Numbered from the stretch's first letter, positions 21,097 to 34,654 are shown. The stretch: DNA of 64,000 nucleotides from Mytilus trossulus (GCF_036588685.1 NC_086383.1:59347448-59411447), one strand, 5' to 3'. Notes: a model not told the origin generated them from the letters alone. Numbers and translations: made by a program.

Positions 21097-21420
21097 CATG
21101 CATGTGGAGCAAGATCTGCATACCCGTCCGAATCACCGTTGACCGCCCCAAGTTTTTTAGTGGGGTTCGTGTTGCTTAGTCTTTAGTTTTCTGCCTTGTG
21201 ACAGTGTACTGATGTTTGTCTGTTTGTCTTTTTATTTTTAAGCCATGGCGTTGTCAATAGATATAGGAAGATGTGGTGTGAGTGCCAATGAGACAACTCT
21301 CCATCCAAGTAACAATTTAAAAGTAAACCATTATAGGCAGTTTATTTTCGAGCTATGAGGTTAAATGTTCATCTGGTATCTTTCGCCCCTCTTTACACAT
21401 ATATCTCACATCCATTTGCA
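21097..21420 (+). repeat. Dispersed mussel repeat with a nested family B insertion
   Basis: The outer repeat runs from 'tgccacatgcatgtggagca' through 'gtttgtctgtttgtcttttt' and 'catggcgttgtca', resumes at 'cagtttattttcgagctatg' and ends 'tatctttcgcccctcttt'. Between them, about 21254-21333, sits a family B copy (gatgtggtgtgagtgccaat ... ctctccatccaagt). Confidence 0.6.
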
Positions 21421-22837
21421 TTACCGCTATAACATATATTCCCACTGTGTTACCGCCAATATCCAACTTCTCCAGTTTGTATGATGGCATGAAGACCATA
21501 AATCCCACATCGCCACTTGTTTTACTCCCCATATCATGAATCCTACCTTTAATCCCCCTTTGTCCAATATTTTACCGCTTATATACCCTCAGTTTATACC
21601 ATGCGCATACCTATTTTGTTCGTACTTCTAAGCCGCAAATCATTAATTTTTTACCCTTTTATCATGTTTATCGCACACAATCATTTTGTTTTAGTCTATA
21701 TTTCAGATCCCCTCTTGTGTAACCATGTAGTCTTTCAATCTTTAACGACTAATAGATATAATGTGCTTCATGTGCTTTAAAGACAGCCAAGCGTAAATTA
21801 AATATTGACTTAGATCTCTTCCCTCGAGAGCCCTTCAGATGGACAAATAATTTAATCAAAACCCTCAGTAATAGATCCTACATAGAGATATTTACCGAAA
21901 GTTATTAACATAAAATGTCATTACTAGCCGTAGACAGTCTTTTAATTATTTTATGTGGTTTGTTGTAATTTCAAATTTTGATAGGTGTTTTCCTATTTAG
22001 TTTTCGCACAATATGTGTAAATCAAGCTTTCGTTTCGCTTTGTCATCAATTTTTTAGCCGGAGTTAAAAATAGCATATGGAGGAAAATTTATATGCAAAT
22101 CATCCGTCCGAAGTGGTTTAAAGCAGTATTTGACAAATTACTGTGTAGACCTCCCATAGATCTATATGTGTTTCAGGGACGGTACAACATGTGTACTTAG
22201 TTGGTGAACTACATATGGTTATTTTATCTTGTTCAATGGCAAGGTGACAAATTTCCATTTGTAAACATTTAAATTTTTTGTTTGGATATCTGTGTATTTA
22301 CCCTAAAAGCGGGAAAAACCATTGACAAGTAAACAAAGAAATATAATCTACAGAAATCACCCGTGTAATGAGTTCTCCTTGAGGTAGTTATAATTAATTT
22401 TATTAATTGCATGTTAATTTCTATGAATATATTATATTAGCATGAGAATGTATATAAACAAAACTTTAATGTGTTTATTTAAATTTATGACATAGCTAAG
22501 GTGTTTTCCTATTTTATATTTCGAGGTCATGAAATTATGATAACACGTGTCGTCACGACATTTAAACTAGTGTACTTTGATCTACTTTAGAGAGCAAACT
22601 TTTTGCTTATCTTAAGTCACAAGAATTTGTTTACAAATATCCGACATCACGGAAGCAATGTGGTTATATTACCCAATTTTTCTGTCAAAATAACCCGTCA
22701 GATTGACGCCATTTTTTACCGTGAGGATTTGGGAATTTTCCGGTCGTAACCAAACGACAATATTAAAATATATAAGGCTTGTAATAAGGAATTGATTTGA
22801 TTTTAAATGAGAATTTCATCATCGACGGTAGTCCCGA
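21421..22837. other. No gene recognised
   Basis: AT-rich, no long frame, no repeat structure I can support. Confidence 0.5.
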
Positions 22838-22905
22838 ACATGCATGAAATATATGCCACTGGACGTTAAGCATCCAACAACCAATTGACGGATGTATCTT
22901 CTCTC
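22838..22905 (+). repeat. Dispersed repeat, 'ccactggacgttaagcaacc' family
   Basis: Reads 'cgaacatgcatgaaatata' then 'gccactggacgttaagcatc'. Other copies are at 43642-43705, 49807-49873 and (minus strand) 62485-62535, with weaker traces at 25180, 31813 and 47455. Better copies end in (CAAT)n, as do tails of some non-LTR elements. Confidence 0.65.
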
Positions 22906-23377
22906 TATAGCTCTCTTAATTGACGATGAATATTTATTTCATATGCTAACTTTTGTATGTCATCCATTTTGACAGAATCTTGATAATCATATCTTTACTA
23001 CTATGCATAATCATAAATGTATTACTTTCCATAATCATATAATCATATAAGTAATATTATCATGTAAAAGCAGAGACTATTTCATATTCGTATGGCATTG
23101 CAATAAAGCTACTATGTATGTCTTTGATTGTGGAGATGTAGGCAATTCTTACTTTTTCTGGAAATATATATCGTAAAATAAACTGGTTGACATTAAAACC
23201 ACACCATCGTATTATTATAATTTCAAATGTGAAAATCACATCACAACGTACGAAATTCAGTCGTCATTGAACTTAAGTGAAATGCGCGAGATTTTTTAGT
23301 ATACTAGGATTCGTATTTAATTAAACACATTCTTCAAATTCGTACTTTATTTGGCCTTTTTAACTTTTTGGATTCGA

Positions 23378-23421
23378 GCGTCACTGATGAGTCTTTTGTA
23401 GAAGAAACGCGCGTCTGACGT
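23378..23421 (+). ncRNA. Hammerhead ribozyme motif, damaged stem II
   Basis: Conserved box CTGATGA (23384-23390) and GAA followed by ACGC/GCGT (stem III, 23407-23414), C at 23415 as the cleavage base, and stem I GCGTCA (23378-23383) pairing fully with TGACGT (23416-23421), allowing one G-U. Stem II should be GTC...GAC but reads GTC...GAA, so its pair next to the core is lost. Self-cleavage is probably weak or absent. Confidence 0.65.
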
Positions 23422-24244
23422 ATATACTAAATTTAGTCCTGGTATATCTATGATGAGTTCATTCATATATTATTAAGTAATTACTGTAAATTATCTGTTG
23501 CTTTATACCATTTGGTTATTTTTGCTATCTGTGTAATTTTGAAAACCATAAATTTTGTCATTCCTTTTCCTTGAATGTCTTTAAATTTTGTCAAGATTCC
23601 ACAAGCTCCGTCCAACATCGTCGCATGTTTCCCAGTTTAACATGAATCGGTTTCATTTAATTGTTGCTACAATTATCTCATGCTGGTCAGATTTGCCTTT
23701 TCTTCCCTATCCACAAAGTAAATTCTTTCTGTAATCGCATATTCCTCTGTCTGTACCCATGGTTTCTTCTATTTCACACATGCGTACTACCATTTCATTC
23801 ATTTACATTCATGAATTGTTTACACACTTTGTCGTAAATTAAATTAACTGATCTATATTGTGACGGTGTTGTCCCTGCCATTGCAAATAAAAGCATAGCA
23901 AATATAGTGTATTCATAATTTATGGACCCACGGGGGCAATATGCATTTATAACAATATACCATTTAACCAATTGAATTACTGAGGGTGCACGTGCCCCCT
24001 GTAAATCGGCCACTGTACAATCGAACAATACTGAGGAAAAGAATAAAAAGATTGTAACATCATGTTTGGAATTCGAATTATTGACAAATCTACTAAGATA
24101 ATAATCGTAGAAAGACAATCTATTATATGGCAAAAAAAAAAGTACACGGATGCCCTTCTCGCACTCAGAACTCTAACTTAACATTAAAATTAGAATGGTC
24201 ATATCATAAGGAACATGACATTGTATACAAAGTTTCAGGTGGAT

Positions 24245-24345
24245 TCGACTTCAACTTCATAAAAAATTGCCTCGACCATAAACTTTAACCTGAAGCGGGA
24301 CAGACGAACGAACGAAAGGACGCACAGACCAGAAAACATAATGCC
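24245..24345 (-). repeat. Family C dispersed repeat, minus strand
   Basis: 'gcctcgaccataaactttaa' and 'cctgaagcgggacagacgaa' are the reverse complement of the family C core. Confidence 0.6.
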
Positions 24346-26185
24346 GCTCTTCTAAAGTAGTTTGGACATAAAAAGGTGAGCAGTTGTTGTTGAAATAAAA
24401 GCAGCTGTCATATTTCCTTACATTTTTTTTCTATACATTATTTTTTTATACCAATCATGGGCCCTTGTCAGGCAAGATACAGAATGTCAATAAAAATTAT
24501 TATTGGTTCTACTATTTCGAACAAAAAAATACAGTTCGTCTACTACATGTATCTCAAGTGGAAATCAATTTGAGTTGTCACGCTTTGTAAATGATTTTCC
24601 AAATGATAAATAAGAACCTATACCGAAGTATAAAGCTCGTGTGCAAATACCAATGCCTGACTTTTTCATTTTCGAAGATTAATTGATTTTTGTTTATCCA
24701 GTGTAAAACCACACAGGTTAAGGTCAAGACCAAATTAAATATTGAAAAAATAAAAACTGTTGTTATTTAGTCTCTGAGTGAAAGTTGTCTCATTGGCAAT
24801 CATACCACTTTCAACATAAATTAAATTCTGCAAAAATAATCGTAATAAATTCAAGGTTGGAAATTAAGGTTGCAGCTGGAACAAGAGGAAAATTTACTGT
24901 TTTTGATTGGTTGGTGTTTAACCCACTTTCAGGACTTTGCTATTCGTAAGGCGATTTTTTTGTTTGTAAAGGAATCCGGTGTGTCGACAGAGAAAGTCCG
25001 ACTTTATTTTTGTTATAAACGTGATAAACAGAAATCTTACCTATAAAAAAACTTAAAATGCATGGCTTTTTATTGTAAAAAAATCCCGTTTTTCTTCGGT
25101 AACTGTGCAGAACCTATTCTTGGTTTTGATTAATTTGTTCTCTTTCTAAATTTGCATAAACGCATTTCAAATGGACGCTTAGCTGCACGAAGTATTTGCC
25201 ATTGGACGTTATTTCAAAAACATATAAATCTATAAGTTTATTTAACTTTGACCCCTCTTGACAGGTTTTTAAAAAAAATCCAAATGAACAACGAATTATT
25301 TGTTTTGCAATTTGGTTGTCACAAAAATCGTTTAGTACATGACTTGCATTGACGTTTCATGAGACGCAAAGGTAGATTATAATAGGACATAATTTATATA
25401 TTTAATTAATTTATTCTACATTGTACACCGTAACATTCTATACATTTGAATATTGGACGTTACAAGTAAGTTGTTTGTATATATTTTTTTTCAAAAACTG
25501 ATTGAAAACTCTGATGTAAAAATTATTTGAAAATGATACAATTATCCACCATAGATGTAAAAAAAAAAAAACATTATACATATATATGTGTCACTTATGG
25601 CCTTACGGGGACAACTGTCTAGTCTAGCAAGGAAACAAGTCATGTTTATAAAAACTGATGACACACACCACAAAGCACGTGGACATAGTCAGCGTGTATA
25701 GTAATTCTGGTTCCCTGTTTGTTGTTGCTCAACGTGAGGTGTCTGACATTGTAAAAACTTTCCAGACGAGAACAAACTTTTCTCGTTGAATTTTTTGCAT
25801 TTGTCATTTTGGGACCTTTTACAGCATGAGCTTTGCTCATTATTGAAGACCGTACGTTGGCCTATACTTGTTTATTTGTATGTCATTTGGTCTCTTGTGA
25901 AGAGTTGTCTAATAGGCAATCATATCACAACTACTTTTTATATAAAGAACTTATTTCAAAATACTTGTTCTTCAAGGTAGAGTCGACTGGGTCCCTATGC
26001 AGTCAAATTTTAGTGTAAAAGTAATTAAATATTTAGGACCCATTGCATGTACATTATTTTGACTAAGGAATCTGCTAGAAAATGTGACCAAGTAGATCAG
26101 TTTCCTTTGATTATAACAAATACTCTTAAGACTCGGTACAACACATGTACCAAAAACGTCTTACGTATGTGTAGCTTACATTTTT

Positions 26186-26292
26186 TATAAGTGTAACTGT
26201 ACTGCATTTTTGATAAGTGTAACTGTACTACATTTTTGATAAGTGTAACTGTACATTTTTGATAAGTGTAACTGTACATTTTTTATAAGCGT
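26186..26292 (+). repeat. Four to five tandem units of 'ataagtgtaactgtac'
   Basis: Units of 24-30 bp, 'tttttgataagtgtaactgt' with small length changes. Confidence 0.75.
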
Positions 26293-26299
26293 AGCATTT

Positions 26300-27140
26300 C
26301 AAAGAAATATGGGAATGAAGATGCAGTAACTTGGTTTCAAGGGGAGACATACATGACATATAAGAAGTCGTTCATCGAGCGGACCGAGGCAATAAGATAA
26401 AAACATACTTATACGACAAGAATCGGTACAATTTTTCACCGATACGTTCAGCTTCACTCTTATTTGAGTCATTCACCATGTTCATAAAAGATAAAAATTG
26501 TCCTCTGTTTTGGGGGAATTCCATAAATCTTAGAAAGAATTTTAACCGAGTATGGCCCATTTACTATAACCTTGGACCACTTTAGGAATTAAGAATGTCA
26601 TCAATCTTTTGGTCAACGAACTTTAAAGCTTGAGATAAACATTATTTTATAACAATTATAAATTAAATAAAAGCGAAAAGAGATGTTAAATATAAGGAGA
26701 TGCCTTAAAGGTAAAAGAGATAATAATAAGAACAGCGGGGTCAAATTTTGTGGGCGTTTCTTTATGGAGGCTTTACATATGTTCCTTTATCTGTCTGTAT
26801 TGTCATCAATATATCTTGTTAAAATAATTATAAAAATGGTATTAAAATGTATTATTAATATTAATTTTATTTCTCTTGACATATTTGTTAGATTTACGTT
26901 GTTAAACAATTTTTTTTAAGTTCTTGTCAAATTTTAAAATTACGTCTTCTGCTTAACGATGTCCCCATATCACCCCTCCGTCTACACTCTCTGTGTATGA
27001 TTACATAATAGTATGTCACAGCCATCATTAATATGACAATTATTGTGATGGACAAATGATTACAATGTGTAAAGTGGGACATTTTCACACTTAATCCATT
27101 GTCAAACATCTGACTAAACCCCGAGGTAAGCAGATTTAAC
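26300..27140. other. No gene recognised
   Basis: AT-rich spacer between tandem arrays. Short open frames on both strands show no recognisable domain. Confidence 0.45.
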
Positions 27141-27144
27141 TGTA

Positions 27145-27800
27145 TTTTAGAATAACTATACTAATTTCCAGATATTTTCACGTTTACACCTATGTTTTTA
27201 TCTGAATTTTATTTCCTATTAGCTAGTTATATTTTTTTAGGTTTTTTTCTTGTTATATGCACCTCTGTTCAATGTGAATTTAAATTCGCAAGAGCTAGTT
27301 TTATATATATAGCTTCCGATTTTTTTCGGCTTGTTTAACTTCACACCTAAACCTTCACCTCTTTTAAACCTGAATGTTATTTCGTTAAAGCTAGTTTTAC
27401 TTATAAAGATTGTTTTCTCCCGCAGGTTTACTTTGTTTCAGACTCTTAAATTTGAATCTTAATTCGTACGAGCTCGAATAACTATATTAATTTCCTGATA
27501 TTTTCGTGTTTACACCTCTTTTTAGTCTGAATTTAATTTTGAAAGAGTTAGTTTTATTTTTCCAGTTTATTTTTCGGATCTAACTCCTATTTTTAATGTC
27601 AATGTTTTTCGTAAAAGCTAGTTCTGTATTTTTAGATTTTTTTTCTTCGGCTGGTTTACTTTGCTTACATCTCTTTTAAATCTGAATTTATTTCGTGAGA
27701 GCTAGTTTAATTTATCAAAAAAAAAATCTTGCACTTGTTTATTTTGTTTTCATCTCTTTTAAAAAAATGAATTTTAGTTCGGACGAGCTGAGCTAGTGAT
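27145..27800 (+). repeat. Old degenerate tandem repeat, ~90-100-bp units
   Basis: About seven diverged units, each with 'cacctcttttaaa.ctgaat' then 'ttcg.aagagctagtttta' and a T-rich spacer. Divergence between units is high. Confidence 0.65.
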
Positions 27801-28398
27801 TTAAATGTTTCAAATTTCATATTCTAAATGTTATTGTCCTTTATTTGTCCGGTCAGCTTAAGTAACTTTTATAACGTGAATATTATTGTTTAAAAGTGCA
27901 TATTCAAAATTTAATGGTCATATAAAATCAGCTTTCAAGATTTGTGACAAAATAAACAAAGTTTATTATAATATATAAAAACACGATAAAGTCATTTACG
28001 TTGCATTTCCATGACGAAAATGTTTGCCTGGTAATATTTGAAATGTTTAATAGATCGACAATTTCAGTTTTTTTGGTTTTTTTAAAGAAATAAAATTTGT
28101 ATTATTTTATTTAAGTTCATATATAGGTCACACATGTGTAAAATAAAACGCATCAAGGATTCCAGGCTTACAAATGATGCACCTTCTTTTCAACGGAAGC
28201 TTTGGTAAATTTTCTTTGAAAACACAAGGATCCAGCAAAAACCTAACAAGTATCGCGAGATTTCATCAAAATATTTAACTCTCACAAAGCAAAACAAAGC
28301 TAGGAGCAACACTTTATTAAAACTTTTGCCTTTCAATTTCATCGTTTAAGTTTTTTCTGGATCCCGATGAACACAAGAGGTTGCATGAAGTCGGCATG

Positions 28399-28670
28399 TT
28401 TAAATCCGAAGAGCTTCCGAGTCGAGCATGGTTACCGTTTTATCCAGAGAGTTTCTGAGTCCAGCTCGGTTATGTTGTTTATTGTGTTTAACAGGAGAGC
28501 TTTCGAATCGGGCATGGCTATATTGGGATTATGTTTGTCCAGAGAGCTTCCGAGTCCGGCATGGCTATGTTGTTTGTTATGTTTTTTCAGAGAGCTTCCG
28601 AATCTGGCATGGTCATGTTTTGATGATGTTGTTCAGTGCTTCCATGTCTGGCATAGCTTTTTGGATATAA
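28399..28670 (+). repeat. Five to six degenerate ~50-60-bp tandem units
   Basis: The phrase 'gagagcttccgagtccggca' or a close variant followed by 'tggctatgttgttt' recurs at about 28400, 28447, 28497, 28540, 28590 and 28640. The overlapping frames on this strand are made of this repeat. Confidence 0.7.
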
Positions 28671-28679
28671 ACGCCACAG

Positions 28680-29460
28680 CTTTTATTGAATCATTCTGAC
28701 TTGCTACATTGCACGATGTATAAAAGTTTGGCTTCTCTCACTGCTGTATATTAACTTAGCACTGGTCTCTCATTGGATAAACACTAGACTCTTTTTGGAG
28801 AATCTGACTGTATCACGTTCCTACCAGTTGTCTGGTACCCGAGCCTATTCAAACCTATCAGTATTTTAAAATCTGAAAATAGAAACATGATTTTTTGGTC
28901 ATGTAAATGAATCCGATTTCAAATATGTGTTGAATATCAGTTAGATATAGTATGCAAAGTAAATGAGGGTGGACAGAGTGCAGGAATGACGGGAAATTAC
29001 TGCAACTGAAAAAGAGTTCTACGTTAAATAGCTCACAGGCTTGTTTTAATGTTTAAAAGAACACAACAAACGGAATTAATTTTCAAAAAGCTCTGTATGG
29101 ACTTCTTATAAAATAATATTTAAAAGAACTTCTGTGAAGAGGAAAACATGTACGATGAGAGTTCGTCGTTCCTCAATCAATTCAGTCCATTCCGGGTAAT
29201 ATTTCCATAGGCGCACACCTATACATTGTGGTATGGAAACATCTTCCTAAACCATGAACATTCGACCAATGGCCAGGCGTTATTTAATTGTCAATGGAAT
29301 AATCCACAGTCCTTTACATTCTGAAACGGCGAATTACATGGACATTTAGTTTTATATTTATGTTTGAACAAATATTCGATACAGCCCTTCAGTATGTCAT
29401 CAGGAACAAACACTGTAATGTTTATTCCACTTGACATAATTTTTCCAGAATATTTCTTTA
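28680..29460. other. No gene recognised
   Basis: Spacer with no supported feature before the large minisatellite. Confidence 0.45.
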
Positions 29461-29465
29461 CATAG

Positions 29466-30605
29466 TGGCAGTCTTAAAATATCCCATAATTTAATCATGC
29501 ACAGTCTTAATATCACATTCTTTTCTCAGTGGCAGTATTGATTTCTTACACTTTTCTCAGTGGCAGTAATATAATTTCCAATACTTTTATCAGTGGCAGT
29601 CTTAATTTTCTAAACTTTCCTCAGTGGAAGTATTAATTTCCCATAATTTCTCACTGGCAGTATAAATATATCATACTTTTCTCAGTGGTAGTAATAATTT
29701 CCAAACTTTTCTCAGTGGCTGTATTAACTTCCCATAATTTCTTAGCGGCAGTCTTAATTTCCTTTACTTTTCCCAATGGTAGTATTAATTTCTTATACTT
29801 TTTGCATGGCAATTTTTATTTCTTAAACTTTTAAATAGCAGTATTAATATCTCATACTTTTCTCAATGGCACTATTTATTTTCTTAACTTTTGTCAGTGG
29901 CAGTATTTATTTCCCATACTTTTGTCAGTGGCAGTATTTATTTCCCATACTTTTCTCAGCGGCAGTATTTATTTTCTATACTTTTCTGAGTGGCATTTTT
30001 TATTTCCCAAACTTTTCTCCGGCAGTATTAATTTCCCATACTTGTCCTGTGCCAGTATTAATTTCCTATACTTTTCTCAGTGGCAATATTTATTTCCCAA
30101 ACTTTTTCAGTGGGAGTATTAATTTCCTATACATTTCTCAGTGGCATTATTTATTTCCCAAACTTTTCTCAGTGGCTGTATTAATTTCCCATAATTTCTA
30201 AGCAGCAGAATTGATTTCCTATACTTTTCCCAGTGGCAGTATTAATTTCCTTAACTTTTCTCAGCGGCAATATATATATTTCCCAAACTTTTTATTGACA
30301 GTATTAATTTCCTATACATTTCCCAATGGCAATATTTATTTTACAAACTTTTGTCAGTGACAGTATTAATTTACCAAACTTTTCTCAGTGGCAGTATTAA
30401 TTTCTTATACTTTTCTCAGTGGCATTATTTATTTGCCAAACTTTTTTCCGACAGTATTAATTTCCCATAATTTCTTAGCGGCAGTATTTAATTGTCTTTA
30501 CTCTTCTCAGTGGCATTATTTATTTCCAAAACTTTTCTCCGGCAGTAATAATTCCCTATACTTTTCTCAATGGCAGTATTTCTCATACTTTTCTCAGTGG
30601 CAGTA
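29466..30605 (+). repeat. Old 31-bp minisatellite array
   Basis: Diverged units with the consensus 'cagtggcagtattaatttc' followed by 'ccatacttttct' (31 bp). Many substitutions and indels between units. Confidence 0.85.
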
Positions 30606-31660
30606 TTAATTTCTCATACTTTTCTCAGTGGCAGTATTTCTCATACTTTTCTCAATGGCAGTATTTCTCATACTTTTCTCAGTGGCAGTATTTCTCATAC
30701 TTTTCTCAATGGCAGTATTTCTCATACTTTTCTCAATGGCAGTATTTCTCATACTTTTCTCAATGGCAGTATTTCTCATACTTTTCTCAATGGCAGTATT
30801 TCTCATACTTTTCTCAATGGCAGTATTTCTCATACTTTTCTCAATGGCAGTATTTCTCATACTTTTCTCAATGGCAGTATTTCTCATACTTTTCTCAATG
30901 GCAGTATTTCTCATACTTTTCTCAGTGGCAGTATTTCTCATACTTTTCTCAATGGCAGTATTTCTCATACTTTTCTCAATGGCAGTATTTCTCATACTTT
31001 TCTCAGTGGCAGTATTTCTCATACTTTTCTCAATGGCAGTATTTCTCATACTTTTCTCAATGGCAGTATTTCTCATACTTTTCTCAGTGGCAGTATTTCT
31101 CATACTTTTCTCAATGGCAGTATTTCTCATACTTTTCTCAATGGCAGTATTTCTCATACTTTTCTCAATGGCAGTATTTCTCATACTTTTCTCAGTGGCA
31201 GTATTTCTCATACTTTTCTCAATGGCAGTATTTCTCATACTTTTCTCAATGGCAGTATTTCTCATACTTTTCTCAGTGGCAGTATTTCTCATACTTTTCT
31301 CAATGGCAGTATTTCTCATACTTTTCTCAATGGCAGTATTTCTCATACTTTTCTCAATGGCAGTATTTCTCATACTTTTCTCAGTGGCAGTATTTCTCAT
31401 ACTTTTCTCAATGGCAGTATTTCTCATACTTTTCTCAATGGCAGTATTTCTCATACTTTTCTCAGTGGCAGTATTTCTCATACTTTTCTCAATGGCAGTA
31501 TTTCTCATACTTTTCTCAATGGCAGTATTTCTCATACTTTTCTCAGTGGCAGTATTTCTCATACTTTTCTCAATGGCAGTATTTCTCATACTTTTCTCAG
31601 TGGCAGTATTTCTCATACTTTTCTCAGTGGCAGTATTTCTCATACTTTTCTCAGTGGCAG
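30606..31660 (+). repeat. Homogeneous 27-bp minisatellite, about 39 units
   Basis: Unit 'cagtggcagtatttctcat' plus 'acttttct' (27 bp), equal to the 31-bp unit minus AATT. Units differ almost only at one site, cagtgg (S) or caatgg (N). From left to right the order is S N S, eight N, then S separated by runs of N of 2,2,3,2,3,2,2,1, then S S S. Because 27 is divisible by 3, several frames stay open on both strands for over 340 codons. These are not genes. Confidence 0.95.
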
Positions 31661-31725
31661 TATTAATTTCCCAAACTTTTCTCAGAGGCAGTATTAATTT
31701 CTCATTCTATTATCAGAGACGGTGT
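31661..31725 (+). repeat. Right remnant of the old 31-bp array
   Basis: Two diverged 31-bp units with the AATT present again, so the 27-bp block lies inside the older array. Confidence 0.8.
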
Positions 31726-31799
31726 AATATTCCCATACTATATTCTAGTCCACCAACATTGAGGAACCTACTTATAGGATTGTTCTTTTGAAATATTTG

Positions 31800-33105
31800 G
31801 TCTGGTCCTAGTTGTGCATGGAATATTTGTCACTGGACGTCAATCGATATAGAATTTTATATAAATATTTAATTTGATAGAATGTATATCAAACTTGTCT
31901 CTAAAAAGCTATTACATTTAAAAAAAATCTTTGCATTGCTCTGTTATTATTATGAAGGAAACCATAGAAGGATATCATCCAGACACTTTTAAAAAAAATA
32001 CAAATGACTTTATCACGTTTCCTAAAATTCCAGATTTTGACCCTTTTTAACGAAACGAAATTCAGAGGAAAATATTGTCAAATTTCTTATTTGGACGTTA
32101 AATCAGTCAATTATTCATGCATGCATGCAGTCGATCTTCTTAGGTGTATATATCTATATAAAAAATATATATAAAAAGAACCGATTTATAGTTATTTTTA
32201 AACCGCATAGACAATAAGTATTGTTTTACATTTGAGAGATATTTGACACGGAAGAATGCTATTTGTTCAGCCGAAATATTTGTCAACACAATTTCATAAA
32301 TCCTTAACGTATATGAACATCGCTTTGATTTTATAAATATATACATGTATGACATGAAATTTATGTCTACATGTAGAAGACCAAATTACGGAAAAACTCA
32401 ATACAATAAGTATATAGAATTTACATAAAAAAATATTATATTATTCAGCGTTAGTTGACCGTAAATACCACACCAAACATCGTATGCTATATAGCAAAAT
32501 AGGGATTGAGTAAGTAACTCAAAATCCTGAATCATTTGGTAGTAGATATGAGTCTCCCTGCTTCAATTTGGTTTGGTTTGTGTTGTTTACTGGTATAAAT
32601 GAATTTAGGTTTTGTTTTGTGTGCGGATAATTGTTTTTTTTAACCGTCTTACTTCTTCTGTCCATGCGGTTGGATTTAATTAGTTGACAAACATGATAGT
32701 GGCGGTAAACCCTTGCAATCAATCAATCGACTGAACAAACAATCAATCAATCATCGAAGACATAAGATAAATTCCACTTTCACGGTATTTTAATATTTTC
32801 CTTCTATTTGTTTACTTGTAATAGAACGAAAACAAACCGTAAATAAAGTGTTCGTGTTATCATAAGTGAATATTTTAGAAATACCGCAATCACCAAAACA
32901 AACCGGTTTATTTTTAAATGTGATATCATGCAGTTCACCTGTACTTTACGTACCTATAAACAATTAAAGTTTGTGGTAAGTAAGTTATTTTATTTCAGAC
33001 TTCCCGGTAAGATGAAAAGTAAAAAAATTCCCCTTTAGAATATGTTATTACAATTGTGATACTATTTTGTAACATTTATAATATAAATATGTTAATATGT
33101 AATTA
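31800..33105. other. No gene recognised
   Basis: AT-rich. A weak trace of the 'cactggacgt' repeat is at 31835 and two CAATCAAT runs are at 32715-32755. No supported gene. Confidence 0.45.
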
Positions 33106-33110
33106 TTTAA

Positions 33111-33541
33111 GGCAGATAGCATATCGTCTACCGTGCTTTAAAAGCATATTTGAGAATATGAATCTAAAAAATGTACTATTTAGTTTCCGGTTACATGTAT
33201 AATCTGTAAATAGATATGCTTACACTACGCTTACAAATACAATTGAAAGCAGAGTGCAAATCGTCTAACGTGCTTTTACAAAATATTTGAGAATAAGAAT
33301 TTATATAAAGTACATGTATGTACTATAAAGTTTTCGGATGCATGTATAATCAGTAAATAAAGGTGCATACACTGCGCCTAAAAATACTATTGAAGGCAGA
33401 TAGGATATCGTCTGCCATGATTTGAAAGAATATTTGAGAATATATAAGGAATATGAATAATGTATACTATAAAGATTCCAACAAAACATGTATAATTGAA
33501 AGTAAATATGCTTACTCTGCGTTTAAAAATACTATTGGAAG
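33111..33541 (+). repeat. Three tandem ~140-bp units
   Basis: Unit starts 'ggcagata.(c/g)atatcgtct' at 33111, 33249 and 33395, each followed by 'atatttgagaata' and 'catgtataat'. Moderately diverged. Confidence 0.75.
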
Positions 33542-33691
33542 CTTCAATTGATTAAAAGAGATTGACCTTTGATTAAAAATACAAGTTTTGGATCGAGATA
33601 GTTTACATCGTTTATTCGAACTTTTAAGTTTAATTGAATATATAATAGCTCAGATCGGATCATTCTATTTCGAACATTTTTAATTGATTAA

Positions 33692-33892
33692 GGTCCAGCA
33701 GCAAACATTTCACGCAAATTTAGGACCTTAAAACAAGACAACACTCAATGTAATATGCATAGGTTTCTTCTAGATATTATAACGGGATGTTGTAAAAAGT
33801 CCAGCACAACAAATTTCACGCAAATTAGGACCGTAGAACAGACAACACTCAATTTAATAGCATAGGTTCTTCTAGGTAATACAACAGGATGA
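33692..33892 (+). repeat. Tandem pair of ~100-bp units
   Basis: 'gtccagca' followed by 'atttcacgcaaatt(t)aggacc' and 'gacaacactcaat' twice, at 33692 and 33800. Confidence 0.75.
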
Positions 33893-33899
33893 AAGAGGT

Positions 33900-34654
33900 T
33901 AATTTAGACCATAACCGTGTGTAAAATTTGGACTTGATGGATATGGCCAAGAATTCTGCCTTTTAGTAGATAGGCTACCAACAATTTGTTGTACATGCAG
34001 ATTCTTAAAGTGCAGATACCGTAATACTCTTCCTACATGAAGCATCGAATATATCTTAATTCGCTATTTCGAATAGACGTTGCTTGCAGTGTATTTGGGG
34101 CCGTGGCCCAGGTATATACACGTGATTTGAATACATTCATAAGCAACTTAAATAGAGACAGCAGTCTAACCCTGAAAATTCGTTCATTTATTATTACCTT
34201 GTCTTACATAATATACTGTCCCTATTACTACATGTTACACTTTTAAAACGATATGTTAGTAATATATGCACGCTTGAATAATTACAAAATGAACACCTGT
34301 TGAAGTCGAATTTATGAGAAATGTATATAATAGATATATATATAAATTGTATTCTCTACAAATAGGTTTACGTAAATTCTTATAAGTTAATAGGCCGTAT
34401 CGTGGGGGGAGGGGGGTCTTTTCTTTAACAAAGGTTTCACAACTTCTTTTAACCTAACAAGAGGTAAAAGAAACTATAAGATCAAAATTAAGAGTGAATA
34501 TCTCTATTCCTTACAAAGATATAACTATTTGATAGTAGGCAGAATCTGTCCATGAACCATATACCGTTATTTCTTCTCAATTGAACGTGGCTAATTCTGC
34601 TCAACTGAAAATGTCTTCGTCTTCTGAGAAATTCAAATTTAACAAAAAATGAAC
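33900..34654. other. No gene recognised
   Basis: No supported coding, RNA or repeat feature. Confidence 0.4.

Noticed and set aside
30570..31791. Open frames of 345-387 codons on both strands
   Set aside because: The 27-bp minisatellite is divisible by three, so stop-free frames repeat the same nine residues. No start context, domain or flanking exon supports a gene.
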